This document shows, in pieces, positions 10,314-17,975 of a stretch of DNA of 37,630 bases. Under the pieces are notes generated by a model that was given only the letters and a program-made list of their open reading frames with translations, was not told the origin of the DNA and ran no database searches. The position numbers were made by a program, and so were the translations under genes. How positions within the stretch are numbered: the stretch's first letter is position 1; each line of letters opens with the position of its first letter. Origin of the DNA: Holophagaceae bacterium (lineage in GTDB: Bacteria; Acidobacteriota; Holophagae; Holophagales; Holophagaceae); contig JANYLR010000034.1 of the NCBI GenBank assembly GCA_025363715.1, positions 1-37,630 of the forward strand, in the 5' to 3' direction.

Positions 10314-11678
10314 ATGCCCACGCCCCTGCCCCCCGACTGGTCCGACCGACTGGCCATCGATCGCGCCCATGTCTGGCATCCCTTCACCCAGATGCAGATC
10401 CACGAGGCCGACCCGCCGGTGCCCGTGGTGGGCGCCGAGGGTTGCGACCTGCTGCTGGCCAACGGCGAGCGGGTGCTGGACGGCATCTCCAGCTGGTGGA
10501 CCTGCCTCCACGGCCATGGTCATCCCCGGCTGGTGAGCGCCCTGGAGCGCCAGGCCGCCAGGCTCGACCACGCCATGTTCGCGGGCTTCACCCACGAGCC
10601 CGCCCTGGAGCTGGTGGCACGGCTCCGCCCCAAGCTGCCCCCGAACCTCACCCGGGCCTTCTTCTCGGACGACGGCAGCACGGCCGTGGAGGTGGCCCTG
10701 AAGATGGCCTTCCAGGCCCAGCTCCAGCGGGGCGAGCAGGGCCGCGACCGCTTCGGCGCCCTGCGCGGCGGCTACCACGGCGACACCCTGGGCGCCGTGG
10801 GCGTGGGCGAGCTGGAGAATTTCCTGACCGGGCTCTTCAGTCCCCTGCTGCTGGCCTGTGACCGGCTGGAGGTGCCCGAGGATCCCCGGCGGGAGATCCA
10901 AGCCGATCTCACGGGCTGGCCCGCGCGGCTGGAACTGGCACGCCGAAACATGCAGGGATTCTTCGCGGAAAAGGGCGAGCGTCTCGCCGCCTTCATCGCC
11001 GAGCCCCTCATCCAGTGCGCCGGCGGCATGCGGATGTGGCCGCCCGAGTTGCTGCAGGAGCTGCGGGTGCAGTGCGACCAGCACGGCGTCTATCTCATCC
11101 TCGACGAAGTGGCCACGGGTTTCGGTCGCACGGGCACCTTCCTGGCCTGTGAGCAGGCGGGCGTGGCACCGGATCTGCTTTGTCTTTCCAAGGGGCTCAC
11201 CGGCGGCACGCTGCCCCTCTCCATGACCTGGGCCACGGAGGCCATCTACGGCCACTTCTGGGGCACGCCCGCCTCGGGCCGGGCCTTCCTCCACGGCCAC
11301 AGCTACACCGCCAATCCCACCGCCTGTGCGGTCGCCGCCGCCAGCCTGGCCCTGTTCGATGACGAGCCGGTGTTGGCCAACGCCCAGGCCCTCGCGGCCG
11401 CCATGCGGGAGGCCTTCACGAGCCTCGCCTCCCACCCCGCCGTGCGCCAGGCCCGCAGCCTCGGCACCCTCGGCGCCTGCCGGCTGGTGGATCCCGCTAC
11501 GGGAAAGACCCACGCGCCCGAGGCCCGCTTCGGCTGGCGCCTGCACCGCCTCGCCCTCGACCACGGCCTGCTCGTGCGGCCCATCGGCGACTGCCTCTAC
11601 CTGATGCCGCCGCTGAGCACGCCCCCGGAACGAATCCGGGAGGCCGCAGAGGAACTGGTCCACCTTCTGAACAATTAG
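10314..11678 (+). CDS. bioA: Adenosylmethionine-8-amino-7-oxononanoate aminotransferase
   Basis: BioA is a class-III PLP transaminase that makes 7,8-diaminopelargonate from KAPA, with S-adenosylmethionine as amino donor. Length is 454 residues (family about 430-460). Diagnostic motifs are HVWHPFTQMQ, the active-site SSWWTCLHGHGHP, FFSDDGSTAVEVALKMAFQ and RGGYHGDTLGAVGVG. YLILDEVATGFGRTGT includes PLP-contacting Asp264. LCLSKGLTGG holds Schiff-base Lys293, and GHSYTANPTACAVAAAS follows. It is 4 bases after bioD. bioB and bioC are not in the window, so the pathway is completed elsewhere. It ends 94 bases before the nested palindromic repeat. Confidence 0.93.
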   Translation: MPTPLPPDWSDRLAIDRAHVWHPFTQMQIHEADPPVPVVGAEGCDLLLANGERVLDGISSWWTCLHGHGHPRLVSALERQAARLDHAMFAGFTHEPALELVARLRPKLPPNLTRAFFSDDGSTAVEVALKMAFQAQLQRGEQGRDRFGALRGGYHGDTLGAVGVGELENFLTGLFSPLLLACDRLEVPEDPRREIQADLTGWPARLELARRNMQGFFAEKGERLAAFIAEPLIQCAGGMRMWPPELLQELRVQCDQHGVYLILDEVATGFGRTGTFLACEQAGVAPDLLCLSKGLTGGTLPLSMTWATEAIYGHFWGTPASGRAFLHGHSYTANPTACAVAAASLALFDDEPVLANAQALAAAMREAFTSLASHPAVRQARSLGTLGACRLVDPATGKTHAPEARFGWRLHRLALDHGLLVRPIGDCLYLMPPLSTPPERIREAAEELVHLLNN

Positions 11679-11771
11679 GAAATGCAGACCGTGGCGGCTA
11701 TAGGTATTCCATTCCCCTTGGGTGACGAGAGCGCCTGAAGAGGCACGTGAAGCCCCATCGGTGTAGTCTTT

Positions 11772-11844
11772 ATCCCTTCCATCCCCTCCATCCCTGTTCA
11801 AAAAGCTTTTTGTTTTTAACAGGGATGAAGGAGATGAAGGGGAT
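11772..11844. repeat. Nested palindrome with three tandem 9-mers per arm
   Basis: The left arm is three consecutive 9-mers, ATCCCTTCC, ATCCCCTCC and ATCCCTGTT (11772-11798). The right arm mirrors it as AACAGGGAT, GAAGGAGAT and GAAGGGGAT (11818-11844). The innermost pair is perfectly complementary and the whole 27-base arms match at 23 positions. Inside lies a 14-base perfect palindrome CAAAAAGCTTTTTG (11799-11812) followed by five T. It fills the gap between bioA and the fumarylacetoacetase-family gene. It could act as a bidirectional terminator, but the internal 9-mer repetition looks more like a dispersed intergenic repeat family. Confidence 0.65.
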
Positions 11845-11920
11845 CTTCCCAACCCGGGATGATTCTTCGAAACCCGATTGGAGCGATGTCCCTGCTCACA
11901 TCCTGGCCCTGGAGCGCACG

Positions 11921-12940
11921 ATGAAACTGGTGACTTTTCTGCAGGCCGGCAGGGAGAAAATCGGGGCGGTGATGGCCGATGGCCGCATTCTCGACTTCGC
12001 CGCCGCGGATGCACGCCTGGCCGTGGAGATGCTGACGCTGATCCGCCGCCAGGACGAGCTCATGCCCCTGGCCCGGAGGCTGGCCCAGGCTCCCCCGGCC
12101 ACAGCCCTGCTCGAGCCTGCCGCCGTCCATCTGCTCGCCCCCCTGCCCCGCCCCGTCTCCATGCGGGACGGCTACGCCTTCCGCCAGCACGTGGCCACGG
12201 CCCGCCGCAACCGTGGGCTGGAGATGATTCCCGAGTTCGACCTCTTCCCCGTCACCTACTTCACCAACCACTTGGCAGTGACTGGCCCCGGCGAGGTGCT
12301 GGTGCAGGACCACCACCTGGTGCGCCTCGACTTCGAGCTGGAGGTGGCCATCGTTACCGGTCGGCCCCTGAAGAACGCCACCCTGGAGGAGGCGGACGAG
12401 GCCATCTTCGGGTTCACGATCATGAACGACTGGAGCGCCCGCATGCTCCAGATGGAGGAGATGAAGCTCTCCCTGGGCCCCTGCAAGGGCAAGGACTTCG
12501 CCACCAGCCTGGGCCCCTGGCTGGTCACCAAGGACGAGCTGGCCCTGGAAGCGACGGACCGCGGCCGCCTGCTGCGCGCCCGCATGACCTGCGCCGTGAA
12601 TGGACACCGGCTGTCGGATGGCAATGCGGACACCATGAACTGGACCTTCGCCCAGATTCTCCAGCGCACCAGCTACGGCATCCAGATGCAGCCCGGCGAG
12701 GTCATCGGCAGCGGCACCGTGGGGACCGGCTGCCTGCTGGAGTTGAACGGCTCGAAAATCACCAACAACCTCTGGCTCAAGGCCGGCGACGAAGTGGTCA
12801 TGGAGATCGAGGGCCTGGGCCGCCTGGTGAACACGATCACCCATGTGCCCGAGCGGCTTTCCGACATGCCCCCGCACCTGGTGGGCGGCACGCTCCCCGA
12901 CCTCTACGCGGGCACCCCTTCCGGCGAGGCGGGGGACTGA
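11921..12940 (+). CDS. Fumarylacetoacetate hydrolase family protein (probable fumarylacetoacetase)
   Basis: Members of this family cleave C-C bonds in 1,3-dicarbonyls; fumarylacetoacetase finishes tyrosine/homogentisate breakdown by giving fumarate and acetoacetate. I start at ATG 11921, 6 bases after GGAG; upstream in-frame codons run through the palindromic repeat and are not coding. The 339-residue length fits the bacterial two-domain type. Metal/substrate motifs include MRDGYAFRQHVATAR, LDFELEVAIVTG (acidic metal ligands), FTIMNDWSARMLQMEEMKL, GKDFATSLGPWLV and NLWLKAGDEVVMEIEGLGRL. The presence of hmgA at 17976-19187 supports the homogentisate role. Maleylacetoacetate isomerase is not seen in the window. 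FAH-fold acylpyruvate hydrolase is the alternative, but the length argues against it. Confidence 0.82.
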   Translation: MKLVTFLQAGREKIGAVMADGRILDFAAADARLAVEMLTLIRRQDELMPLARRLAQAPPATALLEPAAVHLLAPLPRPVSMRDGYAFRQHVATARRNRGLEMIPEFDLFPVTYFTNHLAVTGPGEVLVQDHHLVRLDFELEVAIVTGRPLKNATLEEADEAIFGFTIMNDWSARMLQMEEMKLSLGPCKGKDFATSLGPWLVTKDELALEATDRGRLLRARMTCAVNGHRLSDGNADTMNWTFAQILQRTSYGIQMQPGEVIGSGTVGTGCLLELNGSKITNNLWLKAGDEVVMEIEGLGRLVNTITHVPERLSDMPPHLVGGTLPDLYAGTPSGEAGD

Positions 12941-12986
12941 ACCGCCGGGCGTTGCCCGCGCCCGGCAGGTGGACCATCATGGCGGC

Positions 12987-14279
12987 ATGATCCGGCCCTT
13001 CCGCCTCCGTCTTCTGCTTGGCCTCCTGGCGGGCCTCGCCCTCTCCGCCCAGGCGCCCCTCCTGGTGCGCACCGGGCGCCTGCTGGATATGCGTAACGGC
13101 CAGGTCCGCATGGACCAGGGCCTGCTGGTGAAGGAGGGCCGCATCGCCGCCAGCGGCCCCTGGGCCCAGGTGGCCGCCTCGGCGCCCAAGGATGCGGCCC
13201 TTCTCGATCTCTCCGGCCAGTTCGTGCTGCCGGGCCTTATCGAGGCCCATACCCATGTGCTGCTCCAGGGCAATCGCACGGCCCAGGACTACGCGGACCA
13301 GATCCTCAAGGAGAGCGTGTCCTATCGCGCCCTGCGGGCCGCCGCCGCCGCACGGTCGGCCTTGATGTGGGGCTTCACGACGATGCGGGACCTGGGCAGC
13401 GAAGGCGCCGGCTACGCCGATGTGGATCTGAAGAAGGCCCTCGAGGCCGGCGTGATGCCGGGCCCTCGGCTCTTCGTGGCGGGCAAGGCCTTCTCGGCCA
13501 CGGGCACCTACCCCCTGCAGAACTACGCCTGGGAGCTGGACCTCCCCTCGGGCGTTCGGGTAGTGGACGGCGTGGAGGCCATCCGCGTGGCCGTGCGCGA
13601 TGAAGTCCGCCGTGGCGTGGACTGGATCAAGGTCTATGTGGACCGGGGCACCCGCCTGGATCCCGATGGCCGCCTGCGCTCCCTGACCAACTACCGGCCC
13701 GAGGAGCTGCGGGCCTTCGTGGAGGAGGCCCACCACCTGGGCAGGCGCACCTCGGCCCATGTGAAGGGCTGGGATGGCATCGACGCGGCCCTCACCGCGG
13801 GCTTCGATACCCTGGAGCACGCGGACGGGTTCACCGATGACCTGCTGGATCGCGCCGTGAGGCAGGGCACCTTCTGGTGCCCGACCATCTACGCGGGGCT
13901 CTGGGTGGCGGAGGGCCGTCCCCTGGGCCGGAAATTCGCGGAGATCCTCTCGGCCGCCTTCAAGAAGGGCCTGGCCAAGGGCGTGAAGGTCGCCCTGGGC
14001 AGCGATGCCGGCGCCTTTCCCTGGACCGAAAATCCGGCGAAGGAGCTGGCCCTCATGGTCGAGCGCGGCATGACGCCCCTCCAGGCCCTCCAGTCGGCCA
14101 CGGTGGTGGGCGCCGACCTGCTGGGCCGCAAGGATCTGGGCAGCCTGGAACCGGGTGCCTGCGCCGACCTCGTGGCCCTGCCCGAAGATCCCCTGAAGGA
14201 CATCACGGCCCTGCAGCGCCTCGACACCGTGATGAAGGGCGGCGTGGTGGTGCGCCGCGACTCCCCGGCCCGCCCATGA
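12987..14279 (+). CDS. Exported metal-dependent amidohydrolase
   Basis: This amidohydrolase-superfamily TIM-barrel enzyme has 430 residues from ATG 12987. A signal peptide (LRLLLGLLAGLALSAQA) implies a periplasmic or secreted location. The metal site shows GLIEAHTHVLLQG (HxH), a probable bridging Lys in DWIKVYVD, TSAHVKGWD and FDTLEHADGF for the two histidines, and the conserved Asp in ALGSDAGAFPW. The C-terminal GSLEPGACADLVALPEDPL is the usual beta-sandwich return. It belongs to the imidazolonepropionase/Xaa-Pro dipeptidase-like group, whose substrates include dipeptides and cyclic amides. The stop overlaps the next gene in ATGA. A paralogue lies at 15209-16672, around the flavin reductase-like gene. 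Substrate unknown. Confidence 0.85.
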   Translation: MIRPFRLRLLLGLLAGLALSAQAPLLVRTGRLLDMRNGQVRMDQGLLVKEGRIAASGPWAQVAASAPKDAALLDLSGQFVLPGLIEAHTHVLLQGNRTAQDYADQILKESVSYRALRAAAAARSALMWGFTTMRDLGSEGAGYADVDLKKALEAGVMPGPRLFVAGKAFSATGTYPLQNYAWELDLPSGVRVVDGVEAIRVAVRDEVRRGVDWIKVYVDRGTRLDPDGRLRSLTNYRPEELRAFVEEAHHLGRRTSAHVKGWDGIDAALTAGFDTLEHADGFTDDLLDRAVRQGTFWCPTIYAGLWVAEGRPLGRKFAEILSAAFKKGLAKGVKVALGSDAGAFPWTENPAKELALMVERGMTPLQALQSATVVGADLLGRKDLGSLEPGACADLVALPEDPLKDITALQRLDTVMKGGVVVRRDSPARP

Positions 14280-15133
14280 GCCACCGCACAATCCTCCCCG
14301 CGGACCTGGGTTCCATCGAGACCAACGCCCTGCTCTGCGGGGGCGTGGGACCGCGCCCCATCGCCCTGGCCAGCACCCTCAGCGCGGAGGGCATCCGGAA
14401 TCTGTCGCCCTTCAGCTTCTTCAATGCCTTCGGCTCGAACCCGCCCACGGTGGCCTTCGCCCCCAACCGCCGGGGTCGCGACGGCACCGTCAAGCACACC
14501 TACCTGAACGCCGTGGCTACGGGCGAGTTCGTTATCGCCGGCGTGAGCCACGCCATGGTCCACCAGATGAACGTGGCCAGCGCCGAGTGGGCCGACGGCG
14601 TGGACGAGTTCCCCAAGTGCGGCCTCACGCCGCGACCCGCGCGCCTCGTGAAGCCCGCCCTCGTGGAAGAAAGCCCCTTCCAGATGGAATGTCGACTCCA
14701 GCAGGTGGTGGAGCTGGGCAGCGGGCCCGGATCCGGGCTCATGCTCATCGGCCAGGTGCTGGCCTTCCATGTGCGGGAGGACTGTTTCTCCGATGGCATC
14801 CTTCATCCGGACCGCCTGGATCTGGTGGGCCGCAACGGCGGCGCCTGGTACACCCGGGCCAGCGGCAAGGCGCTGTTCCAGCTGCCCAAGCCCGCGGCCA
14901 AACCCATCGGCTACGACGCCCTGCCCGAAGTCCTGAAGCAGAGCCGCATCCTGACCGGCAATGACCTCGGCCAGCTCGCCAACAACGCCGAGCTGCCGGA
15001 CCTGTCGGCCGCGGCCCCCTGGCCCGGCGATGCCACCACACCCGAGGGGCTGGATCGGGCCATCCAGCGGGCCCTGGGCGCCGGCGACATCGAGGAGGCC
15101 TGGCGGCTGGTGGGCCTGCGGATCCACCTCTGA
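14276..15133 (+). CDS. Flavin reductase-like FMN-binding split-barrel protein
   Basis: The 285-residue cytoplasmic protein starts at ATG 14276 inside the preceding stop (ATGA). The N-terminal two-thirds is a flavin reductase-like split barrel: GVGPRPIALASTLSAEGIRN, LSPFSFFNAFGSNPPTVAFA, VATGEFVIAGVSHAMVHQMN. This group (DIM6/NTAB-like) binds FMN and often supplies reduced flavin or acts as an oxidoreductase on aromatics. The C-terminal 80 residues (SRILTGNDLGQLANNAELPD and following) form a helical extension beyond the core domain. Its place among amidohydrolases and homogentisate genes suggests work on an aromatic or cyclic substrate, but that is inference. Confidence 0.8.
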   Translation: MSHRTILPADLGSIETNALLCGGVGPRPIALASTLSAEGIRNLSPFSFFNAFGSNPPTVAFAPNRRGRDGTVKHTYLNAVATGEFVIAGVSHAMVHQMNVASAEWADGVDEFPKCGLTPRPARLVKPALVEESPFQMECRLQQVVELGSGPGSGLMLIGQVLAFHVREDCFSDGILHPDRLDLVGRNGGAWYTRASGKALFQLPKPAAKPIGYDALPEVLKQSRILTGNDLGQLANNAELPDLSAAAPWPGDATTPEGLDRAIQRALGAGDIEEAWRLVGLRIHL

Positions 15134-15208
15134 GGCCGGGCTCCGGGATTCTGCTTGCGAGGCCCTGGCTCCACCGGTAGCGTGGCTCTCACCTTCACGG
15201 GAGGTCGC

Positions 15209-16672
15209 ATGTTTCCTCGTGGGCGGAGCACGGTCCTGGCCCTGGTGCTCTCTTGGCACCTCGGCGCTCAGACGGCGCCCTCCGCCGAGATCCGCCAGTA
15301 CCTCAAGGTGGAGGCCCCGGTGGTGGCCCTGCTTCACGCCCGGGTGGTGGATGGCACCGGCGCCCCCGCTCGGGAGGACCAGACCCTCATCCTCCGCGGG
15401 GGCCGCATCGAGGCCATGGGCGCCAGCGCAGCCACCGCGGTGCCGAAGGACGCCCAGTCGCTGGACCTGACAGGCCACACCGTGCTGCCGGGCCTGGTGG
15501 GCATGCACAACCACCTCTTCTACACCCACTCCGCCCACTTCGATGAGAAGGGCGCCGTGCCGGCGCCAGGACGAATGTTCGCCGAGATCGCCTACTCGGC
15601 TCCCCGCCTCTACCTGGCCTGCGGCGTCACCACCATCCGCACCACCGGCAGCCTGGAGCCCTACACCGACCTCAACCTCAAGCGCCAGATCGACGCGGGC
15701 CTCATGCCGGGGCCGAAGATGGACGTGACGGGCCCCTACCTCGAAGGCTTCGAGCCCATGACGCCCCAGATGCACGCCCTGGGCGGCCCCGACGAGGCGC
15801 GCCGCTTCGTGGCCTACTGGGCCGATGCGGGCGTCACCTCCTTCAAGGCCTACATGAACATCACCCGGGCCGACCTCGGCGCGGCCATCCAGGCGGCTCA
15901 CGCCCGTGGACTGAAGGTGACGGGACACCTGGGCTCAGTCACCTGGCCCGAGGCCCTGGCCCTGGGCATCGACGACTTCGAACACGGTCCCGTGTACACG
16001 GACACGGAGTTCACGCCGGACAAGAAGCCAGACCAGGGCCCGCCGGTGGCGGCCTCCTGGGGCTCCTGGCTGAAGGTGGACATCGCCGGCCCCGAGGTCC
16101 AGGCCCTCATCCACGCGCTGGTGGCGAAGCGGGTGGCCGTGACCTCCACCCTGCCGGTCTTCGAGCTGGGGGTGCCGGGACGGCCGCCCCTCCAGCCGCG
16201 GGTGCTCGCCGCCATGTCTACGGAATCCAAGGCCAGTTACCTCGCGGCCCGGGGTCGCGTGAAGGTGGCGCCCAATGGCATGGCCGAGCAGCTGCTCAAG
16301 AAGGAGATGGCCTTCGAGCTGGCCTTCGTCCGGGCAGGCGGCCTGCTGCTGGCCGGCCCCGATCCCACGGGCATGGGCGGCGTGCTGCCGGGCTTCGGCG
16401 ACCACCGGGAACTGGAGCTGTTGGTGGAGGCCGGCTTCTCGCCCGTGGAGGCGATCCACATCTACACGGCGAATGGCGCCGCCTTCCTGGGCCGCCTGGA
16501 CCGCATCGGCACCCTGGCTCCCGGCAAACAGGCGGACCTGGTGGTGGTGAGGGGCGATCCCTCGCGGAAGATCGAGGACATCGAGAATGTCGTGACGGTC
16601 TTCAAGGATGGGCTCGGCTACGACTCCGCCAAGCTCATCGAATCCGTGCGTGCCCATGTGGGCATCCGCTGA
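15209..16672 (+). CDS. Exported amidohydrolase, second copy
   Basis: The product has 487 residues from ATG 15209, which follows GAGGT. The signal sequence is STVLALVLSWHLGAQ. It is a metal-dependent amidohydrolase with GLVGMHNHLFY (HxH variant), TSFKAYMNITRADL (probable bridging Lys), KVTGHLGSVTW and IDDFEHGPVYTD for the later histidines, and LLAGPDPTGMGG with the final Asp. GTLAPGKQADLVVVRGDP closes the barrel. It is clearly related to the amidohydrolase at 12987-14279 but diverged, and longer between the sixth and eighth strands. It is probably periplasmic. The two hydrolases flanking a flavoprotein may act on one class of substrate. Substrate not predictable. Confidence 0.85.
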   Translation: MFPRGRSTVLALVLSWHLGAQTAPSAEIRQYLKVEAPVVALLHARVVDGTGAPAREDQTLILRGGRIEAMGASAATAVPKDAQSLDLTGHTVLPGLVGMHNHLFYTHSAHFDEKGAVPAPGRMFAEIAYSAPRLYLACGVTTIRTTGSLEPYTDLNLKRQIDAGLMPGPKMDVTGPYLEGFEPMTPQMHALGGPDEARRFVAYWADAGVTSFKAYMNITRADLGAAIQAAHARGLKVTGHLGSVTWPEALALGIDDFEHGPVYTDTEFTPDKKPDQGPPVAASWGSWLKVDIAGPEVQALIHALVAKRVAVTSTLPVFELGVPGRPPLQPRVLAAMSTESKASYLAARGRVKVAPNGMAEQLLKKEMAFELAFVRAGGLLLAGPDPTGMGGVLPGFGDHRELELLVEAGFSPVEAIHIYTANGAAFLGRLDRIGTLAPGKQADLVVVRGDPSRKIEDIENVVTVFKDGLGYDSAKLIESVRAHVGIR

Positions 16673-16696
16673 CGGCAGCTTCTTCCGGGACTCCGG

Positions 16697-17614
16697 TCAG
16701 TCTCCGGAATCCTGCGAACCCAAGGCCGGATTGCCGCGGTGGTGCACCACCCGCTGGGAGTAGGGGATCTCGATGCCCGCCTCGCGGAAGGCCAGCAGGA
16801 TGCGCCGCCGCAGCTCCCGCGCCACCTCCCACTGGGCGCCTGGCGCCGTCTTGGTCAGCGTGCGGATGATGAAGCCGTTGGGCCCCAGGGTCTCGATGCC
16901 CTTCACTTCCAGGGTTTCGAGGACCAGCTCCGGCCGGTCCTCGTGCAGCTTCCTCCCGGCTTCCAGCAACACCGCAAAGGCCATATCCGGATCCGTGGCC
17001 AGGTCCACTTCCACGTCCACCAGAGCCCGGGCGAAATCCTTGGACAGCACCACGACCCGGTTGATGGAGCCATTGGGCACGAAGTGGGCCCGTCCCTCCA
17101 TGTCCCGCAGCTGAGTGATGCGCAGGGTCATGCGCTCGACGGTGCCCACGTGGTTGTCGTCCACGTTGATGATATCGCCCACGCCGAACTGGTTTTCCAT
17201 GAGCAGGAAGAACCCGCTGATGACGTCCTTCACCAGGCTCTGGGCGCCAAAACCCAGCGCCACCCCCGCCACGCCCGCCCCGGCCACCAGGGGGCCGATG
17301 TTCACCCCGAACTCCTGCAACAGCATCAGCAGGAAGAAGGCGATCACCAGCACCCGGGCCGCGTTGGTGAGCACCGCGCCGAGGGTCTCGGCCCGCCGCT
17401 CGGCCTCGGAGGTGGTGGCGTCGTCGCCATCGTCCACAGCGCGGCGCACCGCCCGGGTGACCAGCTTCACCGCCAGCAAGAGCCCCAGGCAGGCCACGGC
17501 CACCAGCAGCAGGTGCCCCAGGCGGGACCACCCCGAACGCTCCATCCAGCCCGCCAGTCCCTTCAGCCACTGAGGGGTCATCTGTATTGCCGCCATTCCA
17601 AAGGTCGCTTCCAT
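16697..17614 (-). CDS. Small mechanosensitive channel, MscS family
   Basis: The 305-residue inner-membrane protein has the small-conductance mechanosensitive-channel layout. Three hydrophobic segments (LGHLLLVAVACLGLLLAVKL at about 32-51; VLTNAARVLVIAFFLLMLL; the pore helix) are followed by a soluble domain. The pore helix and signature are NIGPLVAGAGVAGVALGFGA then QSLVKDVISGFFLLMENQFG. The beta domain begins VGDIINVDDNHVGTVERMTL, and the C-terminal alpha/beta region ends near IEIPYSQRVVHH. Start ATG 17614 follows GGAG; Met7 or Met12 are possible alternatives. It opens under membrane tension to release solutes. It is convergent with the amidohydrolase gene and has no evident tie to catabolism. 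Confidence 0.9.
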   Translation of the reverse strand: MEATFGMAAIQMTPQWLKGLAGWMERSGWSRLGHLLLVAVACLGLLLAVKLVTRAVRRAVDDGDDATTSEAERRAETLGAVLTNAARVLVIAFFLLMLLQEFGVNIGPLVAGAGVAGVALGFGAQSLVKDVISGFFLLMENQFGVGDIINVDDNHVGTVERMTLRITQLRDMEGRAHFVPNGSINRVVVLSKDFARALVDVEVDLATDPDMAFAVLLEAGRKLHEDRPELVLETLEVKGIETLGPNGFIIRTLTKTAPGAQWEVARELRRRILLAFREAGIEIPYSQRVVHHRGNPALGSQDSGD

Positions 17615-17749
17615 GCTTAGGCTCCGCTACCAGCGTACCGGATTCCTTCCTGGGGGACCTGGTTGCCAAGAGTTTGTGCGTAAATCGGTCGTGCCCACGA
17701 GGCGCCCCGCAACCCAATGAGCCCCTTGGCGATAGATCCGGAGGTTAGG

Positions 17750-17859
17750 TTTTAATTACTTATTGATAATCAATGAATGCCGATTTTTCCTTGTTTTCAC
17801 CTTGCTGATGCTCACGAAACGGCCATGATGATTTCACCTCAGCCCTATCAGGAGCCCCC
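17750..17859 (+). promoter_or_regulatory. AT-rich leader with a 13-base dyad
   Basis: The stretch from about 17750 is markedly AT-rich against its GC-rich surroundings. It contains ATTGAT-A-ATCAAT (17762-17774), a perfect odd dyad, and ends in GGAG (17851-17854) just before the small frame at 17860. It is a plausible promoter/operator region for that frame. It partly resembles a Fur half-site (GATAAT), but the full box is absent. Confidence 0.35.
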
Positions 17860-17970
17860 ATGGCCCGCAGCACCTCGGAGCGGATCGACCGTCGCCGGCA
17901 CCACGGCCCCTTCCGGTTCCTATACATGGACCTGAAGGCCATCATGCGCCGCTTCCTGGGCACCCGCTGA
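17860..17970 (+). CDS. Possible 36-aa basic small protein
   Basis: A short frame starts at ATG 17860, 5 bases after GGAG, and ends at TGA 17968-17970, six bases before the convergent hmgA stop. The peptide is strongly basic, with an RIDRRRHH cluster near the N-terminus and an amphipathic stretch RFLYMDLKAIMRRFLG toward the C-terminus. It could bind nucleic acid or lie on the membrane surface. Support comes from the good ribosome-binding site and the AT-rich leader. The competing antisense frame at 17760-17963 has no comparable initiation signal. I do not recognise the family, and a chance frame is possible. Confidence 0.4.
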   Translation: MARSTSERIDRRRHHGPFRFLYMDLKAIMRRFLGTR

Positions 17971-17975
17971 GCGTC

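Noticed and set aside
11772..11844. CRISPR-like repeat from the tandem 9-mers
   Set aside because: Units are only 9 bases, directly adjacent without spacers, and arranged as mirror arms; no cas genes.
13889..15928. 679-codon minus-strand frame
   Set aside because: Covers parts of three real plus-strand genes in antisense; no ribosome-binding site or domain.
17761..17779. Fur box upstream of the 36-aa frame
   Set aside because: Only one GATAAT hexamer is present; the second and third hexamers of a Fur site are missing.
17760..17963. 67-codon minus-strand frame overlapping the 36-aa candidate
   Set aside because: No upstream ribosome-binding site, and its C-terminal end runs through the AT-rich island; the plus-strand small frame has better signals.
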